58,045 bases of DNA from Prochlorococcus sp. AG-347-K20 (GCA_003281315.1 QCCH01000009.1:1-58045); one strand, 5' to 3'. Shown: positions 1 through 8,517, counted from the first letter of the stretch. Notes: generated by a model not told the origin, from the sequence alone. Made by a program: numbers and translations.

Positions 1-672
1 ATGAATGCCAGACATAAGATAAAGTTCCATTTCCATCAGGGTCTGGTGTTGATTCTGTAATACTTAATGCTTGTCCAGTTTTAGTCGTACCTGAAATTGT
101 AAAAGCAGCATCTCCATCATCAATCAATTCAATAGTAGAAGTAGTAACAGATTCTGCAAAGCCCTGTCCATCTGTATAAGAAAGAATTGCTCTTACTTTT
201 TTACCTTCTTCTGAGGATGTAAGGGTGTAGGTTGAATCTGTACCAATTTGACTCCATGTTGATTCATCAGATGATGACTGCCAGATATAAGATAAAGTTC
301 CATTTCCATCAGGGTCTGGTGTTGATTCTGTAATACTTAATGCTTGTCCAGTTTTAGTAGTACCTGAGATTGAGAAAACTGCATCACCATCATCTGTTTT
401 TATTTCTATAGATGATGTGGTTACAGATTCTGCAAATCCCTGCATATCTGTATAAGAAAGAATTACTCTTACTTTTTTACCTTCTTCTGATGATGTAAGT
501 GTGTAGGTTAAATCTGTACCTATTGGATCCCAATTTGTTCCATCTGTTGATGATTGCCAGGCATAAGATAAAGTACCAGTCCCATCAGGGTCTGGTGTTG
601 ATTCTGTGATACTTAATGCTTGACCAACTTGAGTGGTTCCAGATATTGTAAAAATCGCATCACCATCATCTA
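1..672 (-). repeat. Tandem 273-276 bp coding repeats
   Basis: The codons for DDGDA recur at about 108, 381 and 657, giving periods of 273 and 276 bp (91 and 92 codons). Neighbouring units are nearly identical at DNA level; for example the stretches near 20-90 and 295-360 differ at very few bases. Such identity implies recent duplication or gene conversion inside the surface-protein gene. Confidence 0.85.
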
Positions 673-1438
673 AGATTTTCGCGTTATTGTTTGGATTAAA
701 GAAATAATTAGTTGTATTAGTATTAAGATCGAGAAGCTTCAATCTTTCGAGCTTAATATCTTCAGTTGCAGTAAATTTATATATTGCTTGTTTGGCTTCT
801 TGATTTGTTGAGACCAAATCAGCATCAATTATTTTGTTATTCGAATTTATAAATTTAGAAGTTATTTGACCTTCATGGTTAATTTCAGTTGTAAAAAAAA
901 TATTAAAAAACTTCTCATTTCCACTTAATATCCACTCATTGATACCGATTCCATTATCTGACGAATGAAAATTTAGAGGTCTCGGAATAAATCCTGGCAC
1001 AATTGAACCACTTCTATACATACCTTCAGATACATTTATTGAAGCTTGTTCACCACTTATCCTGGTAATACCATCTTCAGAGAGTGCAATTTTATTTATT
1101 AATTCATTAAAATCATTATCTGTAGTAATTACGTTATAGGAATTGTTTTCAATCTTTAAAAGAGCCTTGATATTGGAATCGTCAGTTCCATAAAAAATAT
1201 ATTCATAATATTCATTTGTTAAGTAATCTTCTATTCCAAGATATGAATAAGTTTGCGAATTATCTAATCCCCCCTCATTTATAAAGTAACCAAAATCACC
1301 TAAAAAATTACTGTAGTCTGTATTATCTGGCGCAAACGGTATAGAAGAATTACCTCTTTGAATACTACCAAAAGTCTCCGATGAATAATAAATTGAATTG
1401 TTAGATAAAATATATCTCGCGGTAAGGCTGGTCGACAT
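1..1438 (-). CDS. Large Ig-like repeat surface protein, N-terminal part (runs off the window)
   Basis: The frame is open on the minus strand from an ATG at 1438 to the window edge, so about 479 residues are visible and the C-terminus is missing. The first ~255 residues match no family I know. After that come repeats of 91-92 residues, each starting DDGDA(V/A)F and containing SGTTKTGQALSITES, TPDPDG and SSEEGKKVR. This layout resembles bacterial Ig-like or cadherin-like beta-sandwich repeats of secreted adhesins. There is no Sec signal peptide, as expected for a type I secretion substrate. A tRNA-Pro remnant lies 197 bp upstream of the start. I infer a giant exported surface protein; whether it ends in the C-terminal module of its relatives cannot be seen. 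Confidence 0.8.
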   Translation of the reverse strand, partial: MSTSLTARYILSNNSIYYSSETFGSIQRGNSSIPFAPDNTDYSNFLGDFGYFINEGGLDNSQTYSYLGIEDYLTNEYYEYIFYGTDDSNIKALLKIENNSYNVITTDNDFNELINKIALSEDGITRISGEQASINVSEGMYRSGSIVPGFIPRPLNFHSSDNGIGINEWILSGNEKFFNIFFTTEINHEGQITSKFINSNNKIIDADLVSTNQEAKQAIYKFTATEDIKLERLKLLDLNTNTTNYFFNPNNNAKILDDGDAIFTISGTTQVGQALSITESTPDPDGTGTLSYAWQSSTDGTNWDPIGTDLTYTLTSSEEGKKVRVILSYTDMQGFAESVTTSSIEIKTDDGDAVFSISGTTKTGQALSITESTPDPDGNGTLSYIWQSSSDESTWSQIGTDSTYTLTSSEEGKKVRAILSYTDGQGFAESVTTSTIELIDDGDAAFTISGTTKTGQALSITESTPDPDGNGTLSYVWHS

Positions 1439-1598
1439 TTAGAGAAATACTCTATTAAAAAGAAAAAGCTTAACTTATTTTAAATTAAAAGCCAAATTAT
1501 AAAAACTAAAATCAATTTCATTGTAAAATTTAACCAGTTCTAATTAGAAACTAGCTCTATTTCTAGCTCTATTTGTACGTTTGAGACACTTCAGACAA

Positions 1599-1627
1599 TA
1601 AAAAAGCAAGGGCTTGATCCCCTTGCT
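1599..1627 (-). terminator. Intrinsic terminator after tRNA-Pro remnant A
   Basis: An 8-bp stem (AGCAAGGG with CCCTTGCT) at 1605-1627 is followed on the minus strand by a T run. It lies just downstream, in tRNA sense, of the tRNA-Pro remnant at 1635-1683. The same remnant-plus-terminator layout is seen at 4298, 8518 and 57632. Confidence 0.75.
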
Positions 1628-1634
1628 ATTACTA

Positions 1635-1683
1635 GAGTCGGGGCGACAGGATTCGAACCTGCGACCTAGTGCTCCCAAAGCAC
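1635..1683 (-). repeat. tRNA-Pro(UGG) 3'-half remnant A (PRE1-like)
   Basis: Read on the minus strand this is the anticodon arm (stem GTGC/GCAC around TTTGGGA, anticodon TGG), variable region, T-arm with GGTTCGAATCC, and a 3' acceptor strand ending CGCCCCGA. The 5' acceptor strand that should pair with the 3' end is absent, so it is not a working tRNA. The same 49-bp core recurs at 4298, 8518, 57632 and 57875 and, on the other strand, at 56202. I recall a 48-bp Prochlorococcus repeat element overlapping tRNA-Pro in islands, which would fit. Confidence 0.85.
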
Positions 1684-1869
1684 TTAACAGCCATTGTGCC
1701 GCACTAGGTTTTCAAGATATATTTAGTTATTTGCTTGGCTTTGCGAAGTTTGTCACGACAAATAAATACATATTTGACCGCAATTTGACCGAAAAATATT
1801 ATTTGAGAAAAATTTAAATAGCATTTTATACAAGATATTGATCTATTTAAATCAATGAAAATTTGATAG

Positions 1870-2031
1870 ATGAAATATAGTTTTAGGAAATTACGAGCAA
1901 AAATTTTGGAATCATTTGATTACTTCGAATATCTAAATTCAATATCATTTCACCCACCTGTAATGATAATAACTACATTAGTATTTTTTTATATAAGAAG
2001 AAAATTTTTATTAGCTGGAAAAAAACATTAG
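1870..2031 (+). CDS. Small membrane protein, 53 aa, unknown
   Basis: A 53-residue ORF starts with ATG. It has a basic, aromatic N-terminal half (KYSFRKLRAKILESFDYF), then one hydrophobic segment near residues 32-44 and a basic end. I recognise no family. It fills an otherwise empty stretch between tRNA-Pro remnant A and the 122-aa gene on the other strand. The protein-like composition supports it, but it could be chance. Confidence 0.4.
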   Translation: MKYSFRKLRAKILESFDYFEYLNSISFHPPVMIITTLVFFYIRRKFLLAGKKH

Positions 2032-2119
2032 CAATCTATTTAATATTTATATTTTTGAATGAGTCAAAAATTAAATAAACAAAGCAAGTAATAAAAACAA
2101 TTACATATAAAGATTCCAT

Positions 2120-2488
2120 TTAACTTACCGTTGTTATTGAACTACTTAATCCATAAGTGAGAAAAATAAAACTTGCGAAAGTAACTCCCATCATTACTAT
2201 TGTGTAGAGTTTATTTAGTTTGAAATTATTACTTGCTGATGAAAAGTCTGCAATAACCAAATTTTTCATTGAATATTTGTCTCTATTTTTGAAGTTATTG
2301 CTTTTAACCAAACTGCCTAAAATTGGATCTGTCGGAACTTTTATTTCTTGATTGATAACAGTATTTAAACCTTTATCTTCATTGAAGAATCTTGGAAACA
2401 TATATGCATGCCATAAAGCTATTATTGCCACCCAAAAAACTAGACTAACTCCTGCAAAACCAAAAAGTAAGAATCTAAAGGTTTCCAT
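2120..2488 (-). CDS. Two-span membrane protein, unknown
   Basis: The 122-aa protein has a hydrophobic segment at about residues 5-28, a polar loop of ~65 residues, and a second span near 93-115. I recognise no domain. It is transcribed away from the photosystem-like genes starting at 2710, so the 220-bp gap between them should hold two divergent promoters. Its setting among thylakoid-type small proteins makes a membrane role plausible, but no function can be assigned. Confidence 0.65.
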   Translation of the reverse strand: METFRFLLFGFAGVSLVFWVAIIALWHAYMFPRFFNEDKGLNTVINQEIKVPTDPILGSLVKSNNFKNRDKYSMKNLVIADFSSASNNFKLNKLYTIVMMGVTFASFIFLTYGLSSSITTVS

Positions 2489-2709
2489 ATTTGTTCTTTA
2501 ATTAATTAAAATCTACATCAAAAAAAATATCTAAATATTGCAATCCAAAAAAATATACTTTAAATAAATCAATTAATCATTTCATGATGTTACTAATGAT
2601 TAGAGACAATGTTATTAGGAGTTTTTCTTTAAATATAAGTTAATGATGGAATCATTTATTTAACTAAAAAAGACAAAATAATAATCACATTTATTATTAC
2701 TTTTTAGAA

Positions 2710-3006
2710 ATGGATTTTAGGATTTTACTTGTGATTACTCCAATAATATTCTCATGGATATTTACAGTCTTTTGGTTAGGTAGGTGGGATGTATTTAGAT
2801 TAACACCACTAGGATTACCAAAGAAGGGAGTAGCTCCTTTTAAAAATTATCAAGTATGGGAAGATTCAGCATTAATTCCTGATACTGGCAGACCAGCAGA
2901 AGGTTATCCAGTATTTACTGTAAGAACCGCAGCAGTAAATGCACTAGGGATTCCAACCGTTTTCTTCCTTGGAGCAATATTGGCAATGCAGTTTAAAACT
3001 TATTAA
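2710..3006 (+). CDS. PsbY-like / cytochrome b559 beta (PsbF)-like fusion lacking the haem histidine
   Basis: The 98-aa protein has two parts. Residues 1-30 ([11 protein letters not shown]...) resemble the start of PsbY, a one-span photosystem II subunit. Residues 69-95 ([23 protein letters not shown]) closely match PsbF, the beta subunit of cytochrome b559. In PsbF the motif reads FTVRWLAVH, where His binds haem; here the matching residue is Asn (FTVRTAAVN), so it should not bind haem in the usual way. A short PsbY-like paralogue follows 12 bp downstream of the stop. It may be an accessory photosystem subunit or assembly competitor. The PsbF match is clear; the PsbY match is weaker. Confidence 0.75.
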   Translation: MDFRILLVITPIIFSWIFTVFWLGRWDVFRLTPLGLPKKGVAPFKNYQVWEDSALIPDTGRPAEGYPVFTVRTAAVNALGIPTVFFLGAILAMQFKTY

Positions 3007-3018
3007 TGGGAAATTTTG

Positions 3019-3204
3019 ATGGACATTAGATTTTTAATTGTTGGAGCACCATTTTTAATCGCATTTTTTTATACCTTATTTTGGCTAAAGAAATGGGGTG
3101 CTTTTAATTCTACGAATAATAATTTGCCAAAAAATATTTCTATTAAAGATGAATCAATAGAACAAAGTTATATTTTAGAGAATATCTTTTTAACAAAAAA
3201 TTAA
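3019..3204 (+). CDS. PsbY-like small membrane protein
   Basis: The 61-aa protein starts at the second ATG (MDIRFLIVGAP). This aligns residue for residue with the start of the 98-aa neighbour ([11 protein letters not shown]) through FWL.KWG.F. It therefore looks like a duplicate of that gene's N-terminal half without the PsbF-like part; the tail from residue 31 on is polar and unrelated. An ATG three bases upstream would add one Met. One transmembrane span is expected. It is probably co-transcribed with the upstream gene. Confidence 0.6.
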   Translation: MDIRFLIVGAPFLIAFFYTLFWLKKWGAFNSTNNNLPKNISIKDESIEQSYILENIFLTKN

Positions 3205-3239
3205 TCAAATTTTCTTACCCTTTACATTAATACCTTCTC

Positions 3240-3338
3240 ATGATTCCAATTGAACAGTATTTGTTTTTTGCAGTTTCTCTTTATGCATTTTTTTATCTTT
3301 CAATAAGTATAGTAAGTACATTAATTAGCTTTTCCTAA
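3240..3338 (+). CDS. 32-aa single-span membrane peptide
   Basis: The ORF begins MIPIEQYLFFAVSLYAFFY and is hydrophobic almost throughout, a size and composition typical of low-mass photosystem or cytochrome b6f subunits. I cannot match it to a named subunit (PetL, PetM, PsaM and PsbM motifs are absent). It sits 35 bp after the PsbY-like gene on the same strand, which supports a shared transcript. Its short length leaves real doubt. Confidence 0.5.
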   Translation: MIPIEQYLFFAVSLYAFFYLSISIVSTLISFS

Positions 3339-3420
3339 GCAATAATCACATAAAATATCAAACACTTATTTGTATAAAATTAATCTTCCTGTATTTTAAA
3401 ACTCATTATATAAATATATA

Positions 3421-3530
3421 AGTAGATATTAGGGCAATCTACTAACCGCTAGCTTTGATAAAGCGGTTCGTAATGAGAACCTCCCTTTGACCTCATTTTC
3501 TTTTTCGCAATCTTAGAAAATGAGGTTTAA
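3421..3530 (+). ncRNA. Small RNA candidate 1, two hairpins plus terminator
   Basis: No ORF. The sequence folds as hairpin 1 (GTAGAT...ATCTAC), hairpin 2 (AACCGCT...AGCGGTT), a single-stranded linker containing GAGAACCTCCCTTTGA, and an intrinsic terminator (CCTCATTTTCT...AGAAAATGAGG then TTT). A second copy of this layout starts at 3652. It recalls the Yfr2/Cyano-1 small RNA family of marine cyanobacteria, but I cannot confirm the family from memory. It may alternatively be a 3' element of the upstream membrane-protein operon. Confidence 0.55.
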
Positions 3531-3651
3531 ATAATTTTTAATAGTCAAGAATATTAAAGTTAATTTTCTATATAAATCCAGTCATTAAATTTTATTCATG
3601 ATCATGTATATTATTTACTTTTTAAAAAAGAGTTTTTTATTTATAAAGAAT

Positions 3652-3768
3652 ATGTAGATATTTGGCGAATCTGCAACGGTATAGATTCCGTCTTTATGAA
3701 CCTAGCCAACGAAAATATTCCTAACTACGTTTTAGTTATTTTAGTAGTTAGGAATATTTTTATTTATT
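3652..3768 (+). ncRNA. Small RNA candidate 2, paralogue of candidate 1
   Basis: It starts with the same GTAGATATT and pairs it with ATCTGC, then has a shorter second hairpin (ACGG...CCGT), a linker with TATGAACCTAGCC, and a strong terminator (ATATTCCTAACTAC...GTAGTTAGGAATAT then TTTT). The matching order of elements with diverged terminators suggests a duplicated small RNA gene. It lies 34 bp before the next coding sequence and could also act on it. Confidence 0.55.
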
Positions 3769-3801
3769 AGACCTTTTAAAGTAAATTTTACTGAAAATCA
3801 A

Positions 3802-4215
3802 ATGATCAATAAATCAAGTAATGAATCTACATTAGAAAAAATTTATAATAATTTGGAATCTGGAATGCCAGAGAATAAATCTATCAAAGAGTATGCTCTG
3901 CCTAATGCGAGACAGTGGCTTGGTGGAAGATTCGTTGCTATTTGGGTTTTACCTATTTATTTTTTAAGAAAAATTGCAAAGTTTTCTGCTTCTTCAGCCT
4001 TCGTTAAGCCATATTCTCCTTCTGTAAATGGGCCATCTTATAAGCAACCAGAAACACTATTTACTTCTTTACGAAGTGTTTTCAGAGGTGAAGATCATTT
4101 AAGATTTTTTGATCATATATTTATTGGTATTTGGGTATTGCCTATTGCTTTGACTGGAATTGTTTTTGAAATCCTACTAATAGCTCCTACTAATAACACT
4201 TCACCTTTCAATTAA
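3802..4215 (+). CDS. Membrane-associated protein with two IWVLPI segments, unknown
   Basis: The 137-aa protein contains two similar hydrophobic stretches, FVAIWVLPIYFLRK (about 44-57) and FIGIWVLPIALTG (about 106-118). They may be an internal duplication of a membrane segment. The N-terminal 40 residues are polar and charged. I do not recognise the family. It is the last gene of the cassette between tRNA-Pro remnants A and B. A perfect 8-bp hairpin (TGACCGCA...TGCGGTCA, 4223-4242) follows its stop and may end the transcript, although no T run follows. Confidence 0.6.
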   Translation: MINKSSNESTLEKIYNNLESGMPENKSIKEYALPNARQWLGGRFVAIWVLPIYFLRKIAKFSASSAFVKPYSPSVNGPSYKQPETLFTSLRSVFRGEDHLRFFDHIFIGIWVLPIALTGIVFEILLIAPTNNTSPFN

Positions 4216-4255
4216 GCCTCTTTGACCGCAACCATTGCGGTCATAATATGGCATT

Positions 4256-4281
4256 AAAAAAGACAGGCTGAGGACCCTGTT
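4256..4281 (-). terminator. Intrinsic terminator after tRNA-Pro remnant B
   Basis: The stem ACAGG/CCTGT with a T run on the minus strand lies 17 bp downstream, in tRNA sense, of the remnant at 4298-4346. It would also stop read-through from the large protease gene. Confidence 0.55.
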
Positions 4282-4297
4282 TATAATTCGATTGTTA

Positions 4298-4346
4298 GAG
4301 TCGGGGCGACAGGATTCGAACCTGAAACCTAGTGCTCCCAAAGCAC
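4298..4346 (-). repeat. tRNA-Pro(UGG) 3'-half remnant B (PRE1-like)
   Basis: The 49-bp core is nearly identical to the remnant at 1635, with T-arm GGTTCGAATCC and anticodon loop TTTGGGA; a small change (TTTCAGG for TCGCAGG) disrupts the T-arm. There is no 5' tRNA half. It lies 174 bp beyond the stop of the giant protease gene. Confidence 0.85.
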
Positions 4347-4519
4347 CCAGTACGCAATTTGAGACAAACCCCACAAGAAACAAGTGAGGCTAAAGCTTAT
4401 GAGTTGGTACTACTAGGATTTAGTTGAGTCTCAAGATGCAGCAAAGTGTTGCATAGATATTCATTTAATCGCTAAATAATCGCTAACTTACAACCTCGTG
4501 CTGTGTAAGAAACACTTAC

Positions 4520-7500
4520 TTAAATAATAGAGCTAATTTCTGATTCAAATCCCTTGCTAGTTAAATAATCGCTCATCTGCTCTTCGCTTTGATAGTTGGA
4601 ATATTGAATATTTCCATCATCATGCATGAGAGCTCTTAAATAAGCAGTTCCATCATTAGTTTTCCAATAAACTTCCTGGAAACCATCACCATCAAAATCT
4701 CCAGAAGTTTTTACAGTTAGATTGTCGTTTAATAAGTCATTTTGAAATCTTACTTGGCTATTTAAAGCAAGACGATCTTCATTATCGTCATCAAAATCTC
4801 CATCGCCATTTAAATCTGTATAACGATCAGAACCTGTCGCGCCAAATTGAGCTGGGGCAGGAGTAACACCATCTGCAAGATACCCTCCATTTTGTAATCC
4901 AACCTCAATTAAAGGGTCATCATAAATTCCAACAACTCTTGTCCCACCTCCTGCGCCATGATCGGAATAATCTATTTCTCCAGTAACTGAATCTATTTTT
5001 CCAGCAGCCCATCTTCCATTTACTTTATTTGTAAAAATAGCCTCTAAAACTCCATCATTATTCAAATCTAATTTTCCTTGATACTTATAGGAATTCTTTA
5101 TCTCATCACTAACAGTTCCAGTATTTGCATGAAAATTTCCGTCAAAATCTTTTATACCTTTAAGGTAATAAGCTTCTCCAATAATATGAGAATTGATATT
5201 TTCTAAATTCCATATTTCTTTAAGTGCCTTTAGATCATTCTCTTGATACCAGTTCATCACTTGACCATTAAATTCATCATGCCATCCCATAACAGTTTGA
5301 GATCCTACACTTTCTTCTTGCGTTGAAAAAGCTGTATCACCATCAGAATCATCCCAAGGATGTTCAAGACCAATTAGATGTCCAAATTCATGAATGAAAA
5401 CTTTTTTCCATGATTCTTCTGACATGTTTGAAGATGGAATATCACCCGTCATTGTTAAATGAATTGGACTGTTTTCTTGTGAATCCCAAGAACCACTTAC
5501 TGCATATCCATCTTCAAGATCATGAATTAAAATCGGTACATCTGCCTCTGCCAATGAATTTACTTCTACAATTTTCAAGGCAAGTTGTTCATCTAATTTG
5601 GAAATTGTTTCTCTGATCGCAGAATATTGAGAAGCAGTAGGAGTTATTGTTGTTGCATCTACCTGATAGCCCAAAGCACTACTATGAATAGACCAATTAT
5701 CAGAGCCAGGTGATATATATAGTTTAAGTGTGTAATCATTCCCAATTCCTGATCTTATTTCATTAAGTTCAGTCTCTGAGGTTATTAACTGTTGAGTAAG
5801 AATATTAATGTCATTCACATCATTTATTGTGACAGTAAGAGTTTGATCAGAGGTATTGCTAGCAGCATCTGTTGCTCTGACAACTACAACGTAAGTATTA
5901 TTTGAATCGCTATCAGTTGGTGATTCGTAATCTGGAGCAGAAGAAAAAGTTAATGCACCAGTTGAAGAATTTATTGCAAATAAATCAGAATCATCTCCCC
6001 CATTTAATGACCAGGTAACAGTTTCATCAGCAGTAAAAGTATTTACAGTGGAAACATTTTCATTAATGGATACTGACGAAGAGGCATCCCCTTCTGTACC
6101 GGAGGGACCTTTGATTATTGGATTAGTATCATCAACATCGCTTACAGAAACAGTAAGAGTTTGATCAGAGGTGTTGCTCGCAGTATCTGTCGCTCTGATA
6201 ACTACAACGTAAGTATTATTTGAATCGCTATCAGTTGGTGATTCGTAATCTGGAGCAGAAGAAAAAGTTAATGCACCAGTTGAAGAATTTATTGCAAATA
6301 AATCAGAATCATCTCCCCCATTTAATGACCAGGTAACAGTTTCGCTTGCTGTAAATGTATGAATAGCCGTCTTATTTTCATTGACTGATTTAGTGCTTGT
6401 TGTTTCACCCGCCTCACTACCCGATGGGCCAGTAATTGTTGGTGGTTCAGCGAGATTGCGAAGCTCGCTTTGGCTTTTTGTTACGTCATTAAATTGTATA
6501 TTTTCGATATTTTTTAAGGTATCAGTTCCTTCTCCAATAACTTGAATTACTCCAGAATTAATAGTGTAAGAATAGTCTGAAAGGTTGTTGCTAAAGATAG
6601 CAATATCGGTCCCACTCCCGCCATCAAGAATATTATCCCCAGAATTTCCTGTAAGAGTATTATTTAAAGAATTTCCAGTAGCATCAATATTAGATGAGCC
6701 TGTAAGAGTAAGGTTTTCAACGTTTGCTGAAGCCGTAAAAGTTACTGAAGATTGAATTAAATCTGTACCTTCTGAAGAACTCTCTGTAACTACATCACTG
6801 ATTGAATCAACAGTATAAGTATCATCTCCAGTCCCTCCAACCATCGTGTCATCACCACTCCTGCCATCAAGAATATTATCCCCAGAATTTCCTGTAAGAG
6901 TATTATTTAAAGAATTTCCAGTAGCATCAATATTAGATGAGCCTGTAAGAGTAAGGTTTTCAACGTTTGCTGAAGCCGTAAAAGTTACTGAAGATTGAAT
7001 TAAATCTGTACCTTCTGAAGAACTCTCTGTAACTACATCACTGATTGAATCAACAGTATAAGTATCATCTCCAGTCCCTCCAACCATCGTGTCATCACCA
7101 GTTCCTCCATCTAAATTGTCATCTCCATTATTTCCGTTTAAAGTGTCATCACCATTTCCACCATTTAGTACATCACTTGCATTATTTCCATTAAGAGTAT
7201 CATTCCCTCCTTCGCCATTAAGGGTGTCTGCTCCACCATTTCCATGAAGAATATCATCACCATCTCCTCCACTTATAGTATCTGCCCCACCATTTCCTGT
7301 AAGATTATTTGAGGAAGAATTACCGATTAAAGTATCATTCGCATTACCTCCAATAGCATTCTCTATTACTGTCCCTGGTGCGATTATTAAGTTACCGGTG
7401 TCTCCAGCAATATTAGATGAATATAAATTAGAAGCGGTTTTCTCAGAGGCTCTTAAATCAATTGTTTGTTGATTGCTGAAACCACTGAAGTCAATTGTAT

Positions 7501-8341
7501 CAGTGCCAGATCCATCTACGATTGTAAATGCTGAAGTTGATATCCAGTCTTTCATTTCATTAAAAATAGCACTTGTTGAGAAGGCTATATTTGTATTGAA
7601 TCCGTAAGTAGTATCGCCACTAAATGAATTTGAAATGCCCTTCCCGAAACTGCTATATAAGTCATCAATAGCTATTAAGTCCGTAGTCATAAAACTACTT
7701 AAGTATGCATAGCTAGCTGTAATTGATGTGTTTTCAGTTTGGTCAATATAAGACATCACTGAAGTTTGCCAATTATCGTTTCCAAAAATAACTTCAGATG
7801 AATTGCTATAGCTAGTGCTAAGGTTATAGTTTCCTTGATGTCCAAGCCCTAGACCATGCCCAATTTCATGCAAAATTGAGTGAAAAGTATAATTCCCAAA
7901 TCCACTTTGGCTTCCATTCCAGCTAGATTCAACGTTTATATTGACAAAATCTATGTAACCCCCAAGTTGAGACCAAGTTGTGCTTGCACCTGCGTCTTCA
8001 TCTCCAAATCTGAAGTCTGAATCAGTATCAGTTGTTGATTGAAAATCTATTCCAGTGACAGCTTCTAAATATTTGAAAGATTCCTCTACTAAGGTTGCTC
8101 TTGATGCACTTAAACCATCACTATCAAAATTATTTGCTGCGGTGTTGTAAGTTATAACTCCATTTTTTGCATAAGTTCCACTATCACTAAGATTCCATTT
8201 TCTTGGAGACCAAGAAAAGTCTGACCAGAAGCCTGTTGTTAGGTATGTAGCTAATTCCTGATTTGTTCCAGCCGAACCTGCACTTAAAGAATATAAACCT
8301 TCTGAACCATGCAATAAATATTGACCGCAAATTTCACACAT
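4520..8341 (-). CDS. Giant secreted double metalloprotease with RTX and cadherin-like repeats
   Basis: The 1273-aa protein has, in order: a serralysin-type M10 peptidase (HEIGHGLGLGH, zinc ligands H158, H162, H168; Met-turn SVMSY near 196); RTX calcium-binding nonapeptides (GGxGxDxL type, about 330-430); two exact copies of an 81-residue unit; two cadherin-like repeats of 106 residues; a second metzincin-like site (HEFGHLIGLEH from about 984, Met-turn TVMGW); and a 211-residue C-terminal module starting IKDFDGN. No Sec signal is present. RTX repeats point to type I secretion and calcium-driven folding outside the cell. The last ~400 residues match the separate 393-aa protease at 20685, so this protein looks like a fusion of two proteases. 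Its substrate is unknown. Confidence 0.9.
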   Translation of the reverse strand: MCEICGQYLLHGSEGLYSLSAGSAGTNQELATYLTTGFWSDFSWSPRKWNLSDSGTYAKNGVITYNTAANNFDSDGLSASRATLVEESFKYLEAVTGIDFQSTTDTDSDFRFGDEDAGASTTWSQLGGYIDFVNINVESSWNGSQSGFGNYTFHSILHEIGHGLGLGHQGNYNLSTSYSNSSEVIFGNDNWQTSVMSYIDQTENTSITASYAYLSSFMTTDLIAIDDLYSSFGKGISNSFSGDTTYGFNTNIAFSTSAIFNEMKDWISTSAFTIVDGSGTDTIDFSGFSNQQTIDLRASEKTASNLYSSNIAGDTGNLIIAPGTVIENAIGGNANDTLIGNSSSNNLTGNGGADTISGGDGDDILHGNGGADTLNGEGGNDTLNGNNASDVLNGGNGDDTLNGNNGDDNLDGGTGDDTMVGGTGDDTYTVDSISDVVTESSSEGTDLIQSSVTFTASANVENLTLTGSSNIDATGNSLNNTLTGNSGDNILDGRSGDDTMVGGTGDDTYTVDSISDVVTESSSEGTDLIQSSVTFTASANVENLTLTGSSNIDATGNSLNNTLTGNSGDNILDGGSGTDIAIFSNNLSDYSYTINSGVIQVIGEGTDTLKNIENIQFNDVTKSQSELRNLAEPPTITGPSGSEAGETTSTKSVNENKTAIHTFTASETVTWSLNGGDDSDLFAINSSTGALTFSSAPDYESPTDSDSNNTYVVVIRATDTASNTSDQTLTVSVSDVDDTNPIIKGPSGTEGDASSSVSINENVSTVNTFTADETVTWSLNGGDDSDLFAINSSTGALTFSSAPDYESPTDSDSNNTYVVVVRATDAASNTSDQTLTVTINDVNDINILTQQLITSETELNEIRSGIGNDYTLKLYISPGSDNWSIHSSALGYQVDATTITPTASQYSAIRETISKLDEQLALKIVEVNSLAEADVPILIHDLEDGYAVSGSWDSQENSPIHLTMTGDIPSSNMSEESWKKVFIHEFGHLIGLEHPWDDSDGDTAFSTQEESVGSQTVMGWHDEFNGQVMNWYQENDLKALKEIWNLENINSHIIGEAYYLKGIKDFDGNFHANTGTVSDEIKNSYKYQGKLDLNNDGVLEAIFTNKVNGRWAAGKIDSVTGEIDYSDHGAGGGTRVVGIYDDPLIEVGLQNGGYLADGVTPAPAQFGATGSDRYTDLNGDGDFDDDNEDRLALNSQVRFQNDLLNDNLTVKTSGDFDGDGFQEVYWKTNDGTAYLRALMHDDGNIQYSNYQSEEQMSDYLTSKGFESEISSII
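5841..6352 (-). repeat. 318-bp tandem repeat encoding cadherin-like domains
   Basis: Near-identical blocks lie at about 5841-6040 and 6159-6352, offset by 318 bp (106 codons). Each encodes a unit with TFTA(S/D)ETVTWSLNGGDDSD and PDYESPTDSDSN. A related but diverged unit occurs once in the 2269-aa protein at about 19610-19870. Confidence 0.85.
6621..7100 (-). repeat. 243-bp exact tandem duplication in the protease gene
   Basis: The block 6621-6857 is repeated at 6864-7100 with a period of 243 bp (81 codons). I found no differences on reading both copies. It encodes an RTX end (GGTGDDTYTV) plus a beta-rich linker. Lack of any silent change implies a very recent duplication or ongoing homogenisation. 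An assembly artefact is possible but the reading frame is kept. Confidence 0.9.
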
Positions 8342-8517
8342 TTAACTATAAAAGTTAATTTTTTTGATCAAATTAATTATATTAAATCTTATATTCAAAG
8401 AATTATATTTAATTCAATAATTTGACCTTATTATTCAATATATTTTGAAACTATTTTCTTATATTTAAAAACACTCTTGAAATAAAGAAGCTAAGGCTTG
8501 GTTCCCTGCTATCTCTT

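Noticed and set aside
1635..1710. Functional tRNA-Pro gene at remnant A
   Set aside because: The 3' acceptor strand CGCCCCGA has no partner upstream, and the D-arm region (GCGGCACAATGGC) does not close a cloverleaf. Same for the other copies.
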